This document shows positions 33,405 through 43,689 of a DNA stretch of 64,000 bases, piece after piece. The DNA is taken from NCBI GenBank assembly GCA_021464415.1, contig CM038467.1, positions 15,331,411 through 15,395,410 on the forward strand, read 5' to 3'. A model generated the notes under the pieces. The model saw only the letters and a program-made list of their open reading frames with translations. It was not told where the DNA came from and ran no database searches. This DNA comes from Lonicera japonica. Its lineage: Eukaryota; Streptophyta; Magnoliopsida; Dipsacales; Caprifoliaceae. Position 1 is the stretch's first letter; each line of letters starts with the position of its first letter. The position numbers were made by a program, and so were the translations under genes.

Positions 33405-34642
33405 GCTCCCTATAAGAGGAAATCTAAGTAATCATAGTCCAATAACATTCCTGAAGAGGTTCATCATTTCATTCAAGAAGAAGTCATAGGAACATCCACT
33501 ATTTCTAAGGCCTAAAAAGATGCCAATGTCTTTAAAAAGACACAAGTTCTTGAAGAGATTACATAAGCCCTTAAAGATGCATTGATATCAACTAATAAAG
33601 AGATCTCAATATTTAATAACAAAGATGTAGAACATAAAATAAAAGGTTATTGATGACTTATTTACATATACAGTAGCTACTGAAATATCGAAGGGCAATT
33701 ATAATAATGATACATAACCATATACAATAGATGTCGACAAAAAAAAAATGGTCAAATGAGAAATTTCCATCAAGGTAGAATTTGGTGTTTTTAAATAAAC
33801 ATGGTATATTTGGACATATAGTACAAACCCTAAAAGGTATTAACATTTTTTTATATATAAATGAGTGTTTGTAAGGAAAATAAATAAGAATAATAAAATT
33901 ACGCGACACAAGGCACGACTTATAGTACAAGGTTTACTGCAGAAACTTGGAATTGATTATGAGTATTATATTCTCTAAATTATGAATCCAATATATAAAT
34001 TTCAAATATCTGATAAGTAGTTTAGCAGTTGTTGAAATACTATATATGAGATTCAAATATGTTAAAACTGTTAATTTATACGAAGACTTAGACTCTAACA
34101 TCTAAGGTTTAAATATGTTGGCTTAATTCATTCGACGAAAACACATTTCTTTTATAATCTTGTTGCGTCAATCATGTTATCTTAAAGATTGCATTATCCA
34201 AAAAGCTTACGAAGATCATGCAGTCGATATCTATTGTAGGGTAAGCTTGGTAAAAAAGATTGGATTTTATATCTAAGTGGTGGTTAAAAATCCATGGAAG
34301 TTATGATTCTTCAAAACTATGTTTTCCACTTTCAATAGGGTGGACCAGTACACATTGCACTTAGTATACCGATCTAGCTATGTTTTGAGCATTCCATGGA
34401 AACCGTTTCCCATAAGGCATAGTGGACCGTTTCCCAGGAGGCATAATGGAAAAGTTCGACAGTAAAAGGTGGGCCGATACACATTGTGCTAATGTGGACC
34501 GGTCAGGAAAGGTTTTCTGGCCATCGAATTTTTATCGCAAAATTTGATTATTTAAGTTATGTTTCCTAATTTAAAAATGAAACGAACTTTATTTTTTCTT
34601 ATCAATAAAACCTTTTGGCCAAAATTCATTAACGCTCTTTTT

Positions 34643-34718
<76 letters not shown>

Positions 34719-36010
34719 AAGAGCTTTTTACAACATACCACCATCTAGGGTTTGAATCTATTTTTATGCCAAATTAATTGTTCTACCAAAAAACAAAGAT
34801 CCTGAACCCGTTATTAAAGTATGAGGCTATCAAAGAGATCGGAGCGAGTTCAAGGCATGTGATACGTTGTGTTCCAAATCGAGAAATTCAAGGAGGACGC
34901 TGCTGCACTAGAGGTTACTTTTAGATTTGTTATTAAATGATTTAATAATTATTCGTTTGAGTCGGTTAGTGATTAATCGAGTATGTACCTCTTGTGATTA
35001 TTATAATGGAATTGTTTGTTAAGGATTAGTCCTGCACTGCAGGGATACCTCTTTATATCTTGTCTCGATTATCTGTAGTTAATTGATTGTTTTTATTAAT
35101 GCATGATAGAAAAGATTAAACAAACTTTCTGAATTAAAATTAGTAGACTATTAAGTTTATTTCTTCTATATTAATTAACGAGTCTTTGCTAATAAATCAG
35201 AGAATAATACACCTAGGTTAATTCACTCCACACATGTTCTTTGTTTTTCATAACATTTATGTGAAAATCCCAAAAGGATTAACTTTGTCTGAAACAAAGT
35301 CAAAGAGTACGTACTCGATACAACTAAAACGCTAATTGTATGGACTTATCTATTCCAGAAGAATGCGGTACAATTATTTTAGCAAATATTTGTCTAAAAA
35401 ATAAAATATAAATAATCTCATTTGCCATGTGTCTTTACAAACAAATCCTCAAAAATAATTTTTAATAATGACAGTTTATGTTAATACATTAATCAAGATT
35501 CTTGAAGAATTTAAGAAAACTGCTAACTATTTGAAGAATGAATTTGAAATGAAATATATTGAAAAAATAAAATTTTGTTTCAACCTGCAAATTGATAGAA
35601 GCTCTAATGAGAATTAGTCCATCAATCTAACTATACATAATCTGTTGAAATACTTGATGGACAATGCATAACCATCGAGCACTATTATAATTGTTTAGTC
35701 TTTATACATAAATGAAAATCCATATCGTCTTAAAGAGAAAGATGAAGAAGTATTTGTCCCAAAGTACTATACTTAAGTGCAATTATTACTTATCACAATG
35801 CACTAGACCAAGCATTTTCTTCTTTCTTAACTTGCTTAATATATATAACTTTGCACAAATTAAATGACCTCATATATGTATTAAATATATTATTAGATAT
35901 CTATAAGGAACCATTAATTTGATTTTATTCACATAACTCTTATGGTTCCAAGTTGATAGATTATATTGATCCGAGATATCTTTCTAATTATCATAAAGTA
36001 TGGTCTCAAT
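33405..36010 (+). pseudogene. Dead Ty1/copia retrotransposon pol region (RT and RNase H parts)
   Basis: Broken frames follow copia pol order. About 33,800-33,960 reads FGHIVQTLKGI, then RHKARLIVQG..QKLGIDYE (start of the reverse transcriptase domain), then VNLYEDLDSNI. After an interruption (34,105-35,249) it resumes at about 35,250 with NIYVKIPKGLTLSE, YSIQLKR*LYGL, YNYFSKYLSKK, then ILEEF..TANYLKNEFEMK and KFCFNLQI, then KEKDEE. Near 35,948 GSKLIDYIDPRYLS..HKVWSQ corresponds to the RNase H start. Many in-frame stops and lost catalytic residues (YVDD reads YVNT) show it is long dead. The match ends abruptly at about 36,010. No gag or integrase could be read upstream. Confidence 0.85.
34105..35249. 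mobile_element. Insertion interrupting the copia pol region
   Basis: The copia reading ..DSNI breaks after AACATC at about 34,104 and resumes with ATAACATTTATGTG at about 35,250. AACAT at both junctions may be a 5-bp target duplication. The insert carries GTGGACCAGTACACATTG, GTGGACCGGT, GGATTAGTCCTGCACTGCAG, GGATACCTC and CACCTAGGTTAATTCACTCC, diverged relatives of sequences at 30.37-31.2 kb. It is probably a solo LTR or LARD-type fragment. It contains a 66-bp (TA)n microsatellite at 34,650-34,715. Confidence 0.6.
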
Positions 36011-37004
36011 TGTAACGCCCCGAATTCTTTTAAAAGAATTTCTCATTCGGAGTCCGGTTCGATATGGATGCCATATGCTGACAGCAGGTTAATCGAACAT
36101 AATCAATATGAGAAACTAGGTATATATGTATATAAACATGCGAATGAATCGTAATCAAGTAATAATAGGCTGTAAAATAAAGTTTAGTGCTAGATCCCTA
36201 CCTCAAAATAACTTGATCATTAAGTTTGGAAGGCTAGATCGAGCCACAAGCCGTCCAATCACAAAATCCTCAATTTGAGCTTTGGATAGTGAAAAATTAA
36301 GCCTTATGCTGGTTTTTGGAAGTTTACATCAATTGCATTCAGTGTTTATTAGTGATAATGCTAATATTTCTTAGTGATATAATATACAAATTTTAGTGAC
36401 AATTTTTTCTAATCGCTCTAATTTTTTTTCTAATCGCTCTAAAATTTTAGTTCTTTATGAAACTAATCGAAAATATATATGATTGAGATCTTCATTTCAA
36501 CATATTAGTCGTTCTTGTTAGTTGTCTTATATTACAAATGTTCCGAGTGTTTTTGTTGAAGACAATAATAGGACATGTTTCACGTAAGTTTTCTTCACTG
36601 ATAAGCATTAGAAAAACATAAAGATTGAAGTCAAGTAAATCGAAGCCGATATTCCAACAATTAATTTACGAGATTGGTATGATTTGATTTCATAAGAGGA
36701 AGTTAATAATCAGGGGGCATATTGAACTATTGACCGGGCATTTTTATTATTGACAAAAAGAAAAAAAAAAGTCAATTAAGTTCCATTTATTTGGTCTCAC
36801 GGTGATCAAGAGATGTAATAAGTTTATGAAATCACTTTCTCCCAATTTTAATAATGTAATTTACAAAGATATAAATATTTAATATAAAAATTTGACACAT
36901 CTATTATCAATTACTGATTAATTAATTGGGTCATGTAAACATGTGCCCTAAGGACACATGTTAAGTACTCATTGTCAAAAATAATTAGGGACAATTAAAA
37001 AAAA
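36011..37004. other. Repeat-derived spacer, LTR-like start
   Basis: The copia frame is cut by TGTAACGCCCCGAATTC (36,011), a TG-initial sequence resembling LTR starts. No matching end or target duplication is found. The 36,950-36,985 tract contains a hairpin, ACATGTGCCCTAAGGACACATGT, and a similar motif recurs at about 37,695-37,712, outside the MITE at 37,005-37,562. This suggests an older element around it. Confidence 0.4.
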
Positions 37005-37562
37005 GGTCTTATTAGAAAAAGATTTTCACACTAAAGCCAATGAATAAATTTTTTTGTAAATAAATGGCCTATTTTTTATTTTATTAATAATATGACATGT
37101 GTTTTTTTTTTTTCATTATAAAATGACATCCCAACCCTTAAAATAAACTAAAAAATACCAATATGCATTAAAATATGAATTGCAATATAAACTTTACAGT
37201 CTATATTTCACTGCAATATGAACTTTGCAGTCCATATTTTTGGTGCAAAGTTCATATTGCAGTCCATATTTTACTGCAATGTGAACTTTGCAGTCCATAT
37301 TTCTAGTGCAAAGTTCATATTGCAGTCCATATTTCACTACAATATTCATATTTTTTGTGCAAATTTCATAAAGAGGGGGTAATTTAGGTAATATATAACA
37401 TGTTTTTATTAATTAAATGATATTTAAATTTATTCAAATACCTTCATTTAAAATATAAAATAAAATAGGCATCTTACACTAATTACCAATTAAAAATAGG
37501 CCATTCATTCAAAAAAATATTATTCATTGGAGTTTTGGTAAAAATCAATGTGCAGTAAGACC
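37005..37562. mobile_element. Fold-back MITE with internal inverted-symmetric array
   Basis: The left arm (GGTCTTATTAG.., AAAGCCAATGAATAAATTTT, AAATAAATGGCCTATTTTTT) and right arm (reverse complement GGTCTTACTGC.., CTCCAATGAATAATATTTTT, GAATGAATGGCCTATTTTTA) are inverted copies of about 80 bp. No target duplication is resolved. The interior contains the array at 37171-37350. No coding. Confidence 0.75.
37171..37350. repeat. Alternating inverted array ACTGCAATATGAACTTTGC / GCAAAGTTCATATTGCAGT
   Basis: The 19-bp motif and its reverse complement alternate about five times, separated by TCCATATTTC(A)/TCCATATTTYTRGT linkers. Successive copies can pair with each neighbour, so RNA or single-stranded DNA from here would form stacked hairpins. 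Copies differ at single positions (TATAAACTTTAC, TGTGAACTTTGC). Confidence 0.9.
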
Positions 37563-38268
37563 TTCTACCTAATTTCTAGAAATAATTAACTCCCAACATA
37601 CATTAATTATGGTATAAATTCTCATACAAGATTTTATTATTTTCATTTATAGTAATTTTAACATGTGCCCTCATTTATAGTAGTTTTAACGTGTGCCCTA
37701 AAGGCACATGTTATCATTTTCCTAATTATATTAAATTATGATAAGATTTTTTCAATCAATACGTGACAACCATATTTAATATGTCAATTTTTGTGTTAAA
37801 TATTTATATATATTTAAAATTATCGATTCGAACACAAATTCTGTATAAGAAAATTTAGAGTTTGGAGCTGCTCCGTTTGATCTCCAAAATTCATTATCTA
37901 TGAGAAAAATTCATTTCGAGTGCTGCTAAGATTGAGGGTCAAACACAATATTAATATAACATTTTCCAAGATTAAAGGAGAAATTAAACTTATATGTACA
38001 TCTTTGTAATTTTGTGTAGAAATTTTAATACTCTTTTTGTGTAAAAATGATAGTTCCACTCATATTTTTTATCAATTCTACAATAAAATAAGTCATATTT
38101 TTTACTACTCATTTATTTATTTAAGAGTTTGTTTGGTTTAAGTTTTGAGAATGAAATGTGTATTCTAAATTTCTAAAACGCTTTTCTCGTGACATATAAT
38201 AAGATGCTTTACCAATATTTGGTTTGGAGATGAATTATTCTTTCCTAAAACATTAATTTACATATATA
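37563..38268. other. Intergenic AT-rich DNA
   Basis: Beyond the ACGTGTGCCCTAAAGGCACATG hairpin near 37,690-37,712, no gene or element is identified. Confidence 0.45.
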
Positions 38269-38517
38269 TCTATATTATTATATAAAGCCACGACCAATTT
38301 CAACTGCCAAGAAATTGTGTCAAACTTTTAAATTGCCTCTTTTATTCTTGCGGATTTTTTTTATTAAAAAATATGCTTGCAAAAAGATTCAAATATTGTA
38401 TCTTTAACAAAGTAATATACTGCTTAAGCACTAAACTACTTAACATATTTATTTTATATTTTAGGTTGAACTAGATATAAAATAGAAACACACGCATCGC
38501 GTGTGCATGCGATCTAG
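38269..38517 (+). mobile_element. Short non-autonomous Helitron with both ends
   Basis: It starts TCTATATTATTATATAAAG after A38268 and ends CTAG before T38518. Twelve bases before the end is a perfect hairpin CACACGC-ATC-GCGTGTG (38489-38505). A TC 5' start, a 3' CTRR, a hairpin 10-12 nt inside and an A/T insertion site are the Helitron signature. At 249 bp it has no coding and must have moved in trans. Confidence 0.85.
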
Positions 38518-39132
38518 TTACCAAAATAATCTTCATTTTATAAAATAAAAGGACAAGTCCTAACAATTTTATAAAGGTAAAATTTAAGATTTTATTGCTA
38601 ACAATTATAAAAAATTGTCGTATGTATTTAATAATAAAAAGAAAAAAGTTTAAGAAAAAAAAACTTTTAAAAAGAATATAAATGATAAAAAAGTACTCCG
38701 TAATAGTTTTGGTAAGTAAAAGAAAATTTAAAGGAGAATACCTCATTTATTCCCATCCATTTAAGGAGAACTTCGAAGAAATACTTCATTATTCTTGAAA
38801 TGATGCATTCCTAACCCAAAACTAAATATCATAATTCTTTTAGAATAAAATGTAGAATTCCGGAAATAATTTAAAACTTGAAGCAAACAAGCCCTAAAAG
38901 TAATGAATCGTAATAAACTATCAATTTTAAAATGAGACTATCAATTTGAATAAGACAAGTATTAAAATAACATTTTCAATTGATTCCTGTTGCGTAGGTT
39001 GCTGCGTTGTTTGTTTTTTCTACTTCTAAGCATTGTTTCTCTCAATAAAAATCTTGATTCTAAGGGGGAAAAAAAAAAAAGACCCTCTAAGCAATATTCC
39101 CACCCCGTTAAAAACTCCCGGCCAATTGAAAT
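38518..39132. other. Intergenic AT-rich DNA
   Basis: No gene is seen. The small frames here are AT-driven or poly-A/T interrupted. Confidence 0.45.
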
Positions 39133-39213
39133 AATGGATTTGGGCTCGTTAATAATAAACGTACTTCCTTTGTACAATGACAGGGTCCAAAAAATTAATG
39201 GCCTAGGGTTTAT

Positions 39214-39470
39214 CTAGGACTGAAAAAATAATTTGGTTTGGAGAGGGATACAAGCAAAAGCAGTACAGTGGAGGTGAATGTAGATTGTCCGACCGCAGAC
39301 CCTTTTGAGCAATTTTCAAAGCTGATGTCTGAAGATCTACTGCGACAGACGTCTTATTGTCAAACAGATACAATCGGTTGCCGAATCATTTCCCTGTGTA
39401 TCAGTAGGAGCAAATTCTTATGCAAAAGAATACTAAGTTTACAAGATCGAGGGAAGAAAAAGTTGAGTAT
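39214..39470 (+). pseudogene. 5-phosphatase last-exon fragment
   Basis: This corresponds to the final exon of the intact gene: TAATTTGGTTTGG..GCAAAAGCAGTA..GGAGGTGAATGTAGATTGTC. The acceptor AG survives, but the first codons are frameshifted, and the catalytic SDHRPV motif reads SDRRPF followed by a TGA stop. Upstream exons are absent. It is clearly non-functional as a phosphatase; any expression would be non-coding. Confidence 0.9.
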
Positions 39471-40272
39471 TGAGCTCAACGGTTATCTCTGTAATATAAT
39501 AAAATATACAAGCGTCCCAAAGATCAAGCCTACGACTAAGGTGCCGAAAATTTACCCAGCAGCCATGTGCCTGATGAGGAGGAAGAATAGTTCAAGAACG
39601 TGAAAGAAAGCTCCGTTATCAATAATTTCACTCATACCGCCAAAAAACTCCGTAGCATGGGTATAATTAAATATGATATTGCTGTCATATGGTAGCAACA
39701 GATTCAACTCTGCAATAGAATTGAATTACTAAAGCATCCAAAACATCTTATATGCACAAGCTAAGTGAGGACACCTTTCTATGCCTCGACACATTATCTT
39801 TTGTTGGATTAAGAAATCTATCTTTTTTCGGCAAAGGCTTTCTTTGTAATTGCCAGGAGTTTGATCTAATTTCCAACCATTGAATATGTAACTGTGTAGG
39901 TTAAATGGCGTACTGAAAATGGAGGAAGAATAAATTATAGGATTTGACTGCGAAAGCATCCCTGCAACTAATAATGTTTTCCAAAAATAGTAGCTGTACT
40001 TACCAGATTGAATAATCAACGTGCAACAGAAAACTCGATGAATGCTTGCAAGTTACAATGAAGCCCATAATGTATTTAATAATGCAGTCACAAGTACCAT
40101 CAAGAAATAAGATTTACAGCCAGGTCCATTATCATGCTGTACACTAAATATACAAGAACAAACTAATGTTGCATAGTAATCAAGGGCTCTCATCAAATAA
40201 TTGCTACTAATGAGAATTAAGTTTCATAAATATAACATAAAAGGCAGAAGGTTTCCTATCATCAAGTGAAAA

Positions 40273-41416
40273 TTATAGTTTTACCTGTATGCTGTCTAGT
40301 TCCTGTAAGTTAGTGTCCAATTCTAGAGAAACCACTTTTGGTACATACAAATTCAGCACTTCGGGGAATTCAGCACAATATGGATCCACAAACTTGTTTA
40401 AGAACTTTTTCTTCTCCATCCCAATCACGGTCATTAAATGTTTCTTCTTTATTAAACCCTTTGACAACAAAAATTGGACAACCAAACACCGAGGAATAAT
40501 CCGATTCTCCAAGCTATACAAAACCACACAAGGACATTTCGCAACATCTGACACATCCCAACCCATTTTGTTTACCAAAAAATCCATCACCATCTCTATT
40601 TTCTCCCCAGAAACTGCCATGCAAGCGGGTACCTTCTTAAAAGCTGCAAGAATCTCATTGTCAGACCAACCCCACTTTCTATAAAGCTCATACTTCCGTT
40701 CCCAGGTCGACCTACTAAACCCAGTCAATACATGGATTGCCGATGTGAATATACAGAGAACTGGATTAAAACCCATTTTCTTAACTTCCTCGATAATCAC
40801 CATGAACCTATCTGGAACTTGAATCAATGCCCTAGGGTGGGCCTTCAGCATCATCGAAATTCTATTGCCCGGGACCCCACATTCACGCAAGAGAGCAATG
40901 TTGGGTGCCAAGAATTTTAGCAGGTCTTGCTTAAGAAGCCAAGTGGACCGTTTGATTGCAGCAATGACACTTTCATTTGTGTGAAGTACACTCTTCAAGT
41001 ACTCATAGGAAGGTATAATTTGATTACCAAGGTTGCGTTTAACCACAAAAGGGTCCAGAGTGAATATATTCTCAAGAACTTTAGGAGAAACACCTATTGA
41101 TTTGAAGAAATCCAATTTGGGTTTAAGGGTTTTTTGTGGGTGATAGGAGAGTAGTACAGGTCTCTTAATGAGGAGAGTAGAGATTTGGTTATCTGTAAAG
41201 CCGTAAGTTTTAAAGAGTGATAAAACGTAATTTCGTTCTCTCTGAGATTTCATAAAGGGCCTTTTTTGAGTAGAGTTTAATGTTGAAAGATGGTTTTATA
41301 TGCAGAGTATACTGTTGGGTTGATTCTAAAGTGCCATAAACAAAGTATTGGAGCAATTTCTTGTGCAGATTAGTAAGAATCATAATTACAAGTACAGAAT
41401 TTTTAGCAGATTTCAC
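40273..41416 (-). pseudogene. mTERF paralogue with frameshift between presequence and mTERF domain
   Basis: Two frames cover the gene. The N-terminal frame (41,210-41,416) reads MILTNLHKKLLQ..SKKALYEISER and then leaves frame. The main frame (40,273-41,253) encodes 326 aa with intact mTERF repeats (YGFTDNQISTLL, LDFFKSIGVS, KWGWSDNEILAAFKKVP, MGWDVSDVAKCP). Compared with the 26-kb gene, two A residues are missing at about 41,237 (GAGAGAACG versus GAGAGAAAACG), and a lost T past LELDT removes the old stop and adds about 12 residues. The long open frame could still be translated from Met 41253, giving an mTERF protein without transit peptide. Otherwise this is a young pseudogene. Confidence 0.8.
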
Positions 41417-41590
41417 GAACCTGTTAAGCTCCTATGTCTTTCCCATTGATCCACGGTGACTATATGCATAGTTATTGAAATTTGCAAAGGGTTTGGAGGT
41501 CAACCGTAGCAGCTCCAAACCCTAATTTGGTATTCCAGAAAGAGGAGAAAATGTTGATGGCTGTGAGAAAGAATAGGTAATTACCTCCTG

Positions 41591-42846
41591 CGTGCGTGCA
41601 CTCGTTTAAATCAACCGCTTAATTCCAAAACATTTTTTTTTAAATATATATATATATATATATAATTTTATTTAAAAAAAAAATGGAAAACTAGTTTTGA
41701 ATTTGAGATTTTTTTTTAATATCGTATTTAATAGGTCTTATTTGTTTGAGTATATCACATTTAAGTGTTGAATGATTATTATTTTGACAATTTTGTCTTT
41801 TATCTTCTTATCTTTTTTATATAATTATGAAAATTTGGTTAATAGGACAAGAGTGTTGGTGTAAAAATTTGAAATAGATAATTACTTATACAGTCAATGA
41901 TGATTATCTTAATAAAATGAGTTTTGTTATGAGTAGGCAATGTGGATAACACGTCTACAATATAATGACTAACGCAATAAGCAAGAGGGAGTTTATAGAA
42001 GAGGTTCAACCCTTTTCTAATAAGACATATTCTTGCTATGTGAAAGAGCTCTAAAGATCTTATTTATAAGGTAAACGCGTAGACCAGAGCTCTGGTTACA
42101 AAAAAATAAACACATTTTGGTTAGTTTAACTATTATAATAAGATGTTGAGGTCTCTCTCCCCTCGATAATAACCTATTATCAGAATTTTGGTAATTGTGA
42201 TGGAGTAAATGCTTTGTATATATAATAATAAATAAAGAGATATGTGGAATTGGAGTGATTGATCCAAAGCTCTTTCTATCATTACAGTAGTTGATGAAGC
42301 ATTAAATGCAGTGGTTACATATCTCTTTAATTCAAAGCATTAAATGTAGTTGACAAACATTTAATGCAGTTGAAATAGTCTATGCACCAACTTTTGTCTT
42401 ATTTATTAGCCACCTATACTTCTTTCAGCTACTCTTGTGTTTAGAGTTATACTTAGGTTGTCAGCATAGGTCTACATGACCAAGTATTTAAAGGGCATTT
42501 TCGTCATATCAAGCATAACTCACTTAGTTATTTAAAAGATGTTTGGCTTAAAGTCTTAAATTATGTCTAATTATCAGACCTAGTTGAAGCTTCTTGCCAT
42601 GTCATGATGCATGCTTACGTGAATTGCCACATGTCTTTCTTGTTTATCTTAAATAATGTAAATTGATATTTCACCCTATCCAAGGGTAAAATGGGTAAAA
42701 TACATAATTTACCTTTTTTAAAAAAAAATCAAGTGTTAAAAATGAGAGGAACCTTTTAAAAATTAAGAGACAAAATAAGACTTGAAACGTAAATTCTTAA
42801 AACTACCGAACATATTTTAGGTTGTATTCTTTTCATGTGATTTTAT
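41591..42846. other. Intergenic region
   Basis: (AT)n at about 41,643-41,664. A GCATTAAATG(C/T)AGT motif is repeated three times within 42,296-42,375. No gene is recognised. Confidence 0.45.
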
Positions 42847-42969
42847 GATAGAATTTGGTGTGCTAATCTAACTATCCCGTAATTAGTCTAACAAGTAACA
42901 CTAAATATTGCTTGATGGTATGGGTGCACGATAGTAATATTGCTATCGTGCGCCTTCTTCTTCTCCTCC

Positions 42970-43689
42970 ATGGATCTAAAGTCAAAGGAGGTAATAGGTA
43001 CGAAAAGTTTTGCAGATGTCGTTGGAAATTCAAATGAATCGGAATCTTTTGAACTTAAACAACTAGGATCCTATCGAGGTGAGCCGGCGATTTTATTCTC
43101 CGCCAAGGATATAGCGACTATCTTCTACCCATTTAGGCTTGCTTTGATAGGTAAATTTTCACACGGTAGACCTTCACTTTTTGAAATTAAATCAATATTT
43201 GAAACTTTTGGCTTGAGATCAGCATTTAATATTGGATTATTGGATAAGAAGCATATATTAATTCGATTTGTTCATGAAGACAACTACCATCGAGTTTGGT
43301 TAAGAGAGTTGTGGTATCTTAAGAAGTATCCCATGCGAGTTTTTAAGTGGACATCGGAATTTCGAGTTGATATTGAATCAAGTATTGCGCCAATTTGGGT
43401 TAATTTCCCATTCCTTCCAGCTCATTTTTTCTCTAAGCAAAGCCTCTTCTCTATAGGGAATACCTTGGGAGTTACAATGAAAATGGATGCAGCCACTGCT
43501 ACATTAGCACGCCCTAGTGTAGCTCGAATGAGCGTAGAGATGGATTTGCTCAAAAAGTTTCCTAACAGAATATGGATTGGATGTGAAAATCAAGGCTTTT
43601 GGCAGAAAGTTAGCTACGAGAAAGTCCCAAAGCATTGTTCGGCTTGTTTTAAGCAAGGTCATAATGCATCAGATTGTAAAATTGGATAG
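42970..43689 (+). CDS. DUF4283 / CCHC zinc-knuckle protein (plant LINE ORF1), N-terminal part
   Basis: Starting at Met 42970 (TCCATGGATC context; the frame is open to 42940 without an earlier ATG), 239 aa read through a DUF4283 domain at about residues 45-200 (ALIGKFSHGRPS, WLRELWYL..YPMRVFKWTSEF, PIWVNFPFLPAHFF, IGNTLGVTMKMDAATAT) to a zinc knuckle CSACFKQGHNASDC. This is the architecture of the nucleic-acid-binding ORF1 protein of plant L1-like LINEs. A TAG at 43687 ends the frame just after the knuckle. Homologous sequence continues beyond it, so this stop is probably a mutation in the retroposed copy. Confidence 0.85.
   Translation: MDLKSKEVIGTKSFADVVGNSNESESFELKQLGSYRGEPAILFSAKDIATIFYPFRLALIGKFSHGRPSLFEIKSIFETFGLRSAFNIGLLDKKHILIRFVHEDNYHRVWLRELWYLKKYPMRVFKWTSEFRVDIESSIAPIWVNFPFLPAHFFSKQSLFSIGNTLGVTMKMDAATATLARPSVARMSVEMDLLKKFPNRIWIGCENQGFWQKVSYEKVPKHCSACFKQGHNASDCKIG

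Larger units (their letters stand above)
39133..41590. repeat. Dispersed segmental duplication of 25,175-27,640 (same orientation)
   Basis: Collinear similarity runs from intron sequence before the phosphatase last exon (TACAATGACA..CCAAAAAATTAATGGCCTAGGG), through the last exon, the convergent spacer and the entire mTERF gene to its 5' flank (GAAAATGTTGATGGCTGTGAGAA versus GAAATGTTGACGGCGGTGAGAA). Both copies span about 2.45 kb and start sites are about 13.96 kb apart. The copy takes up mid-intron, so it was DNA-mediated and not retroposed. Confidence 0.92.

Noticed and set aside
34650..34715. (TA)n tract considered as an origin or regulatory element
   Set aside because: Ordinary microsatellite within a dead retroelement insert.
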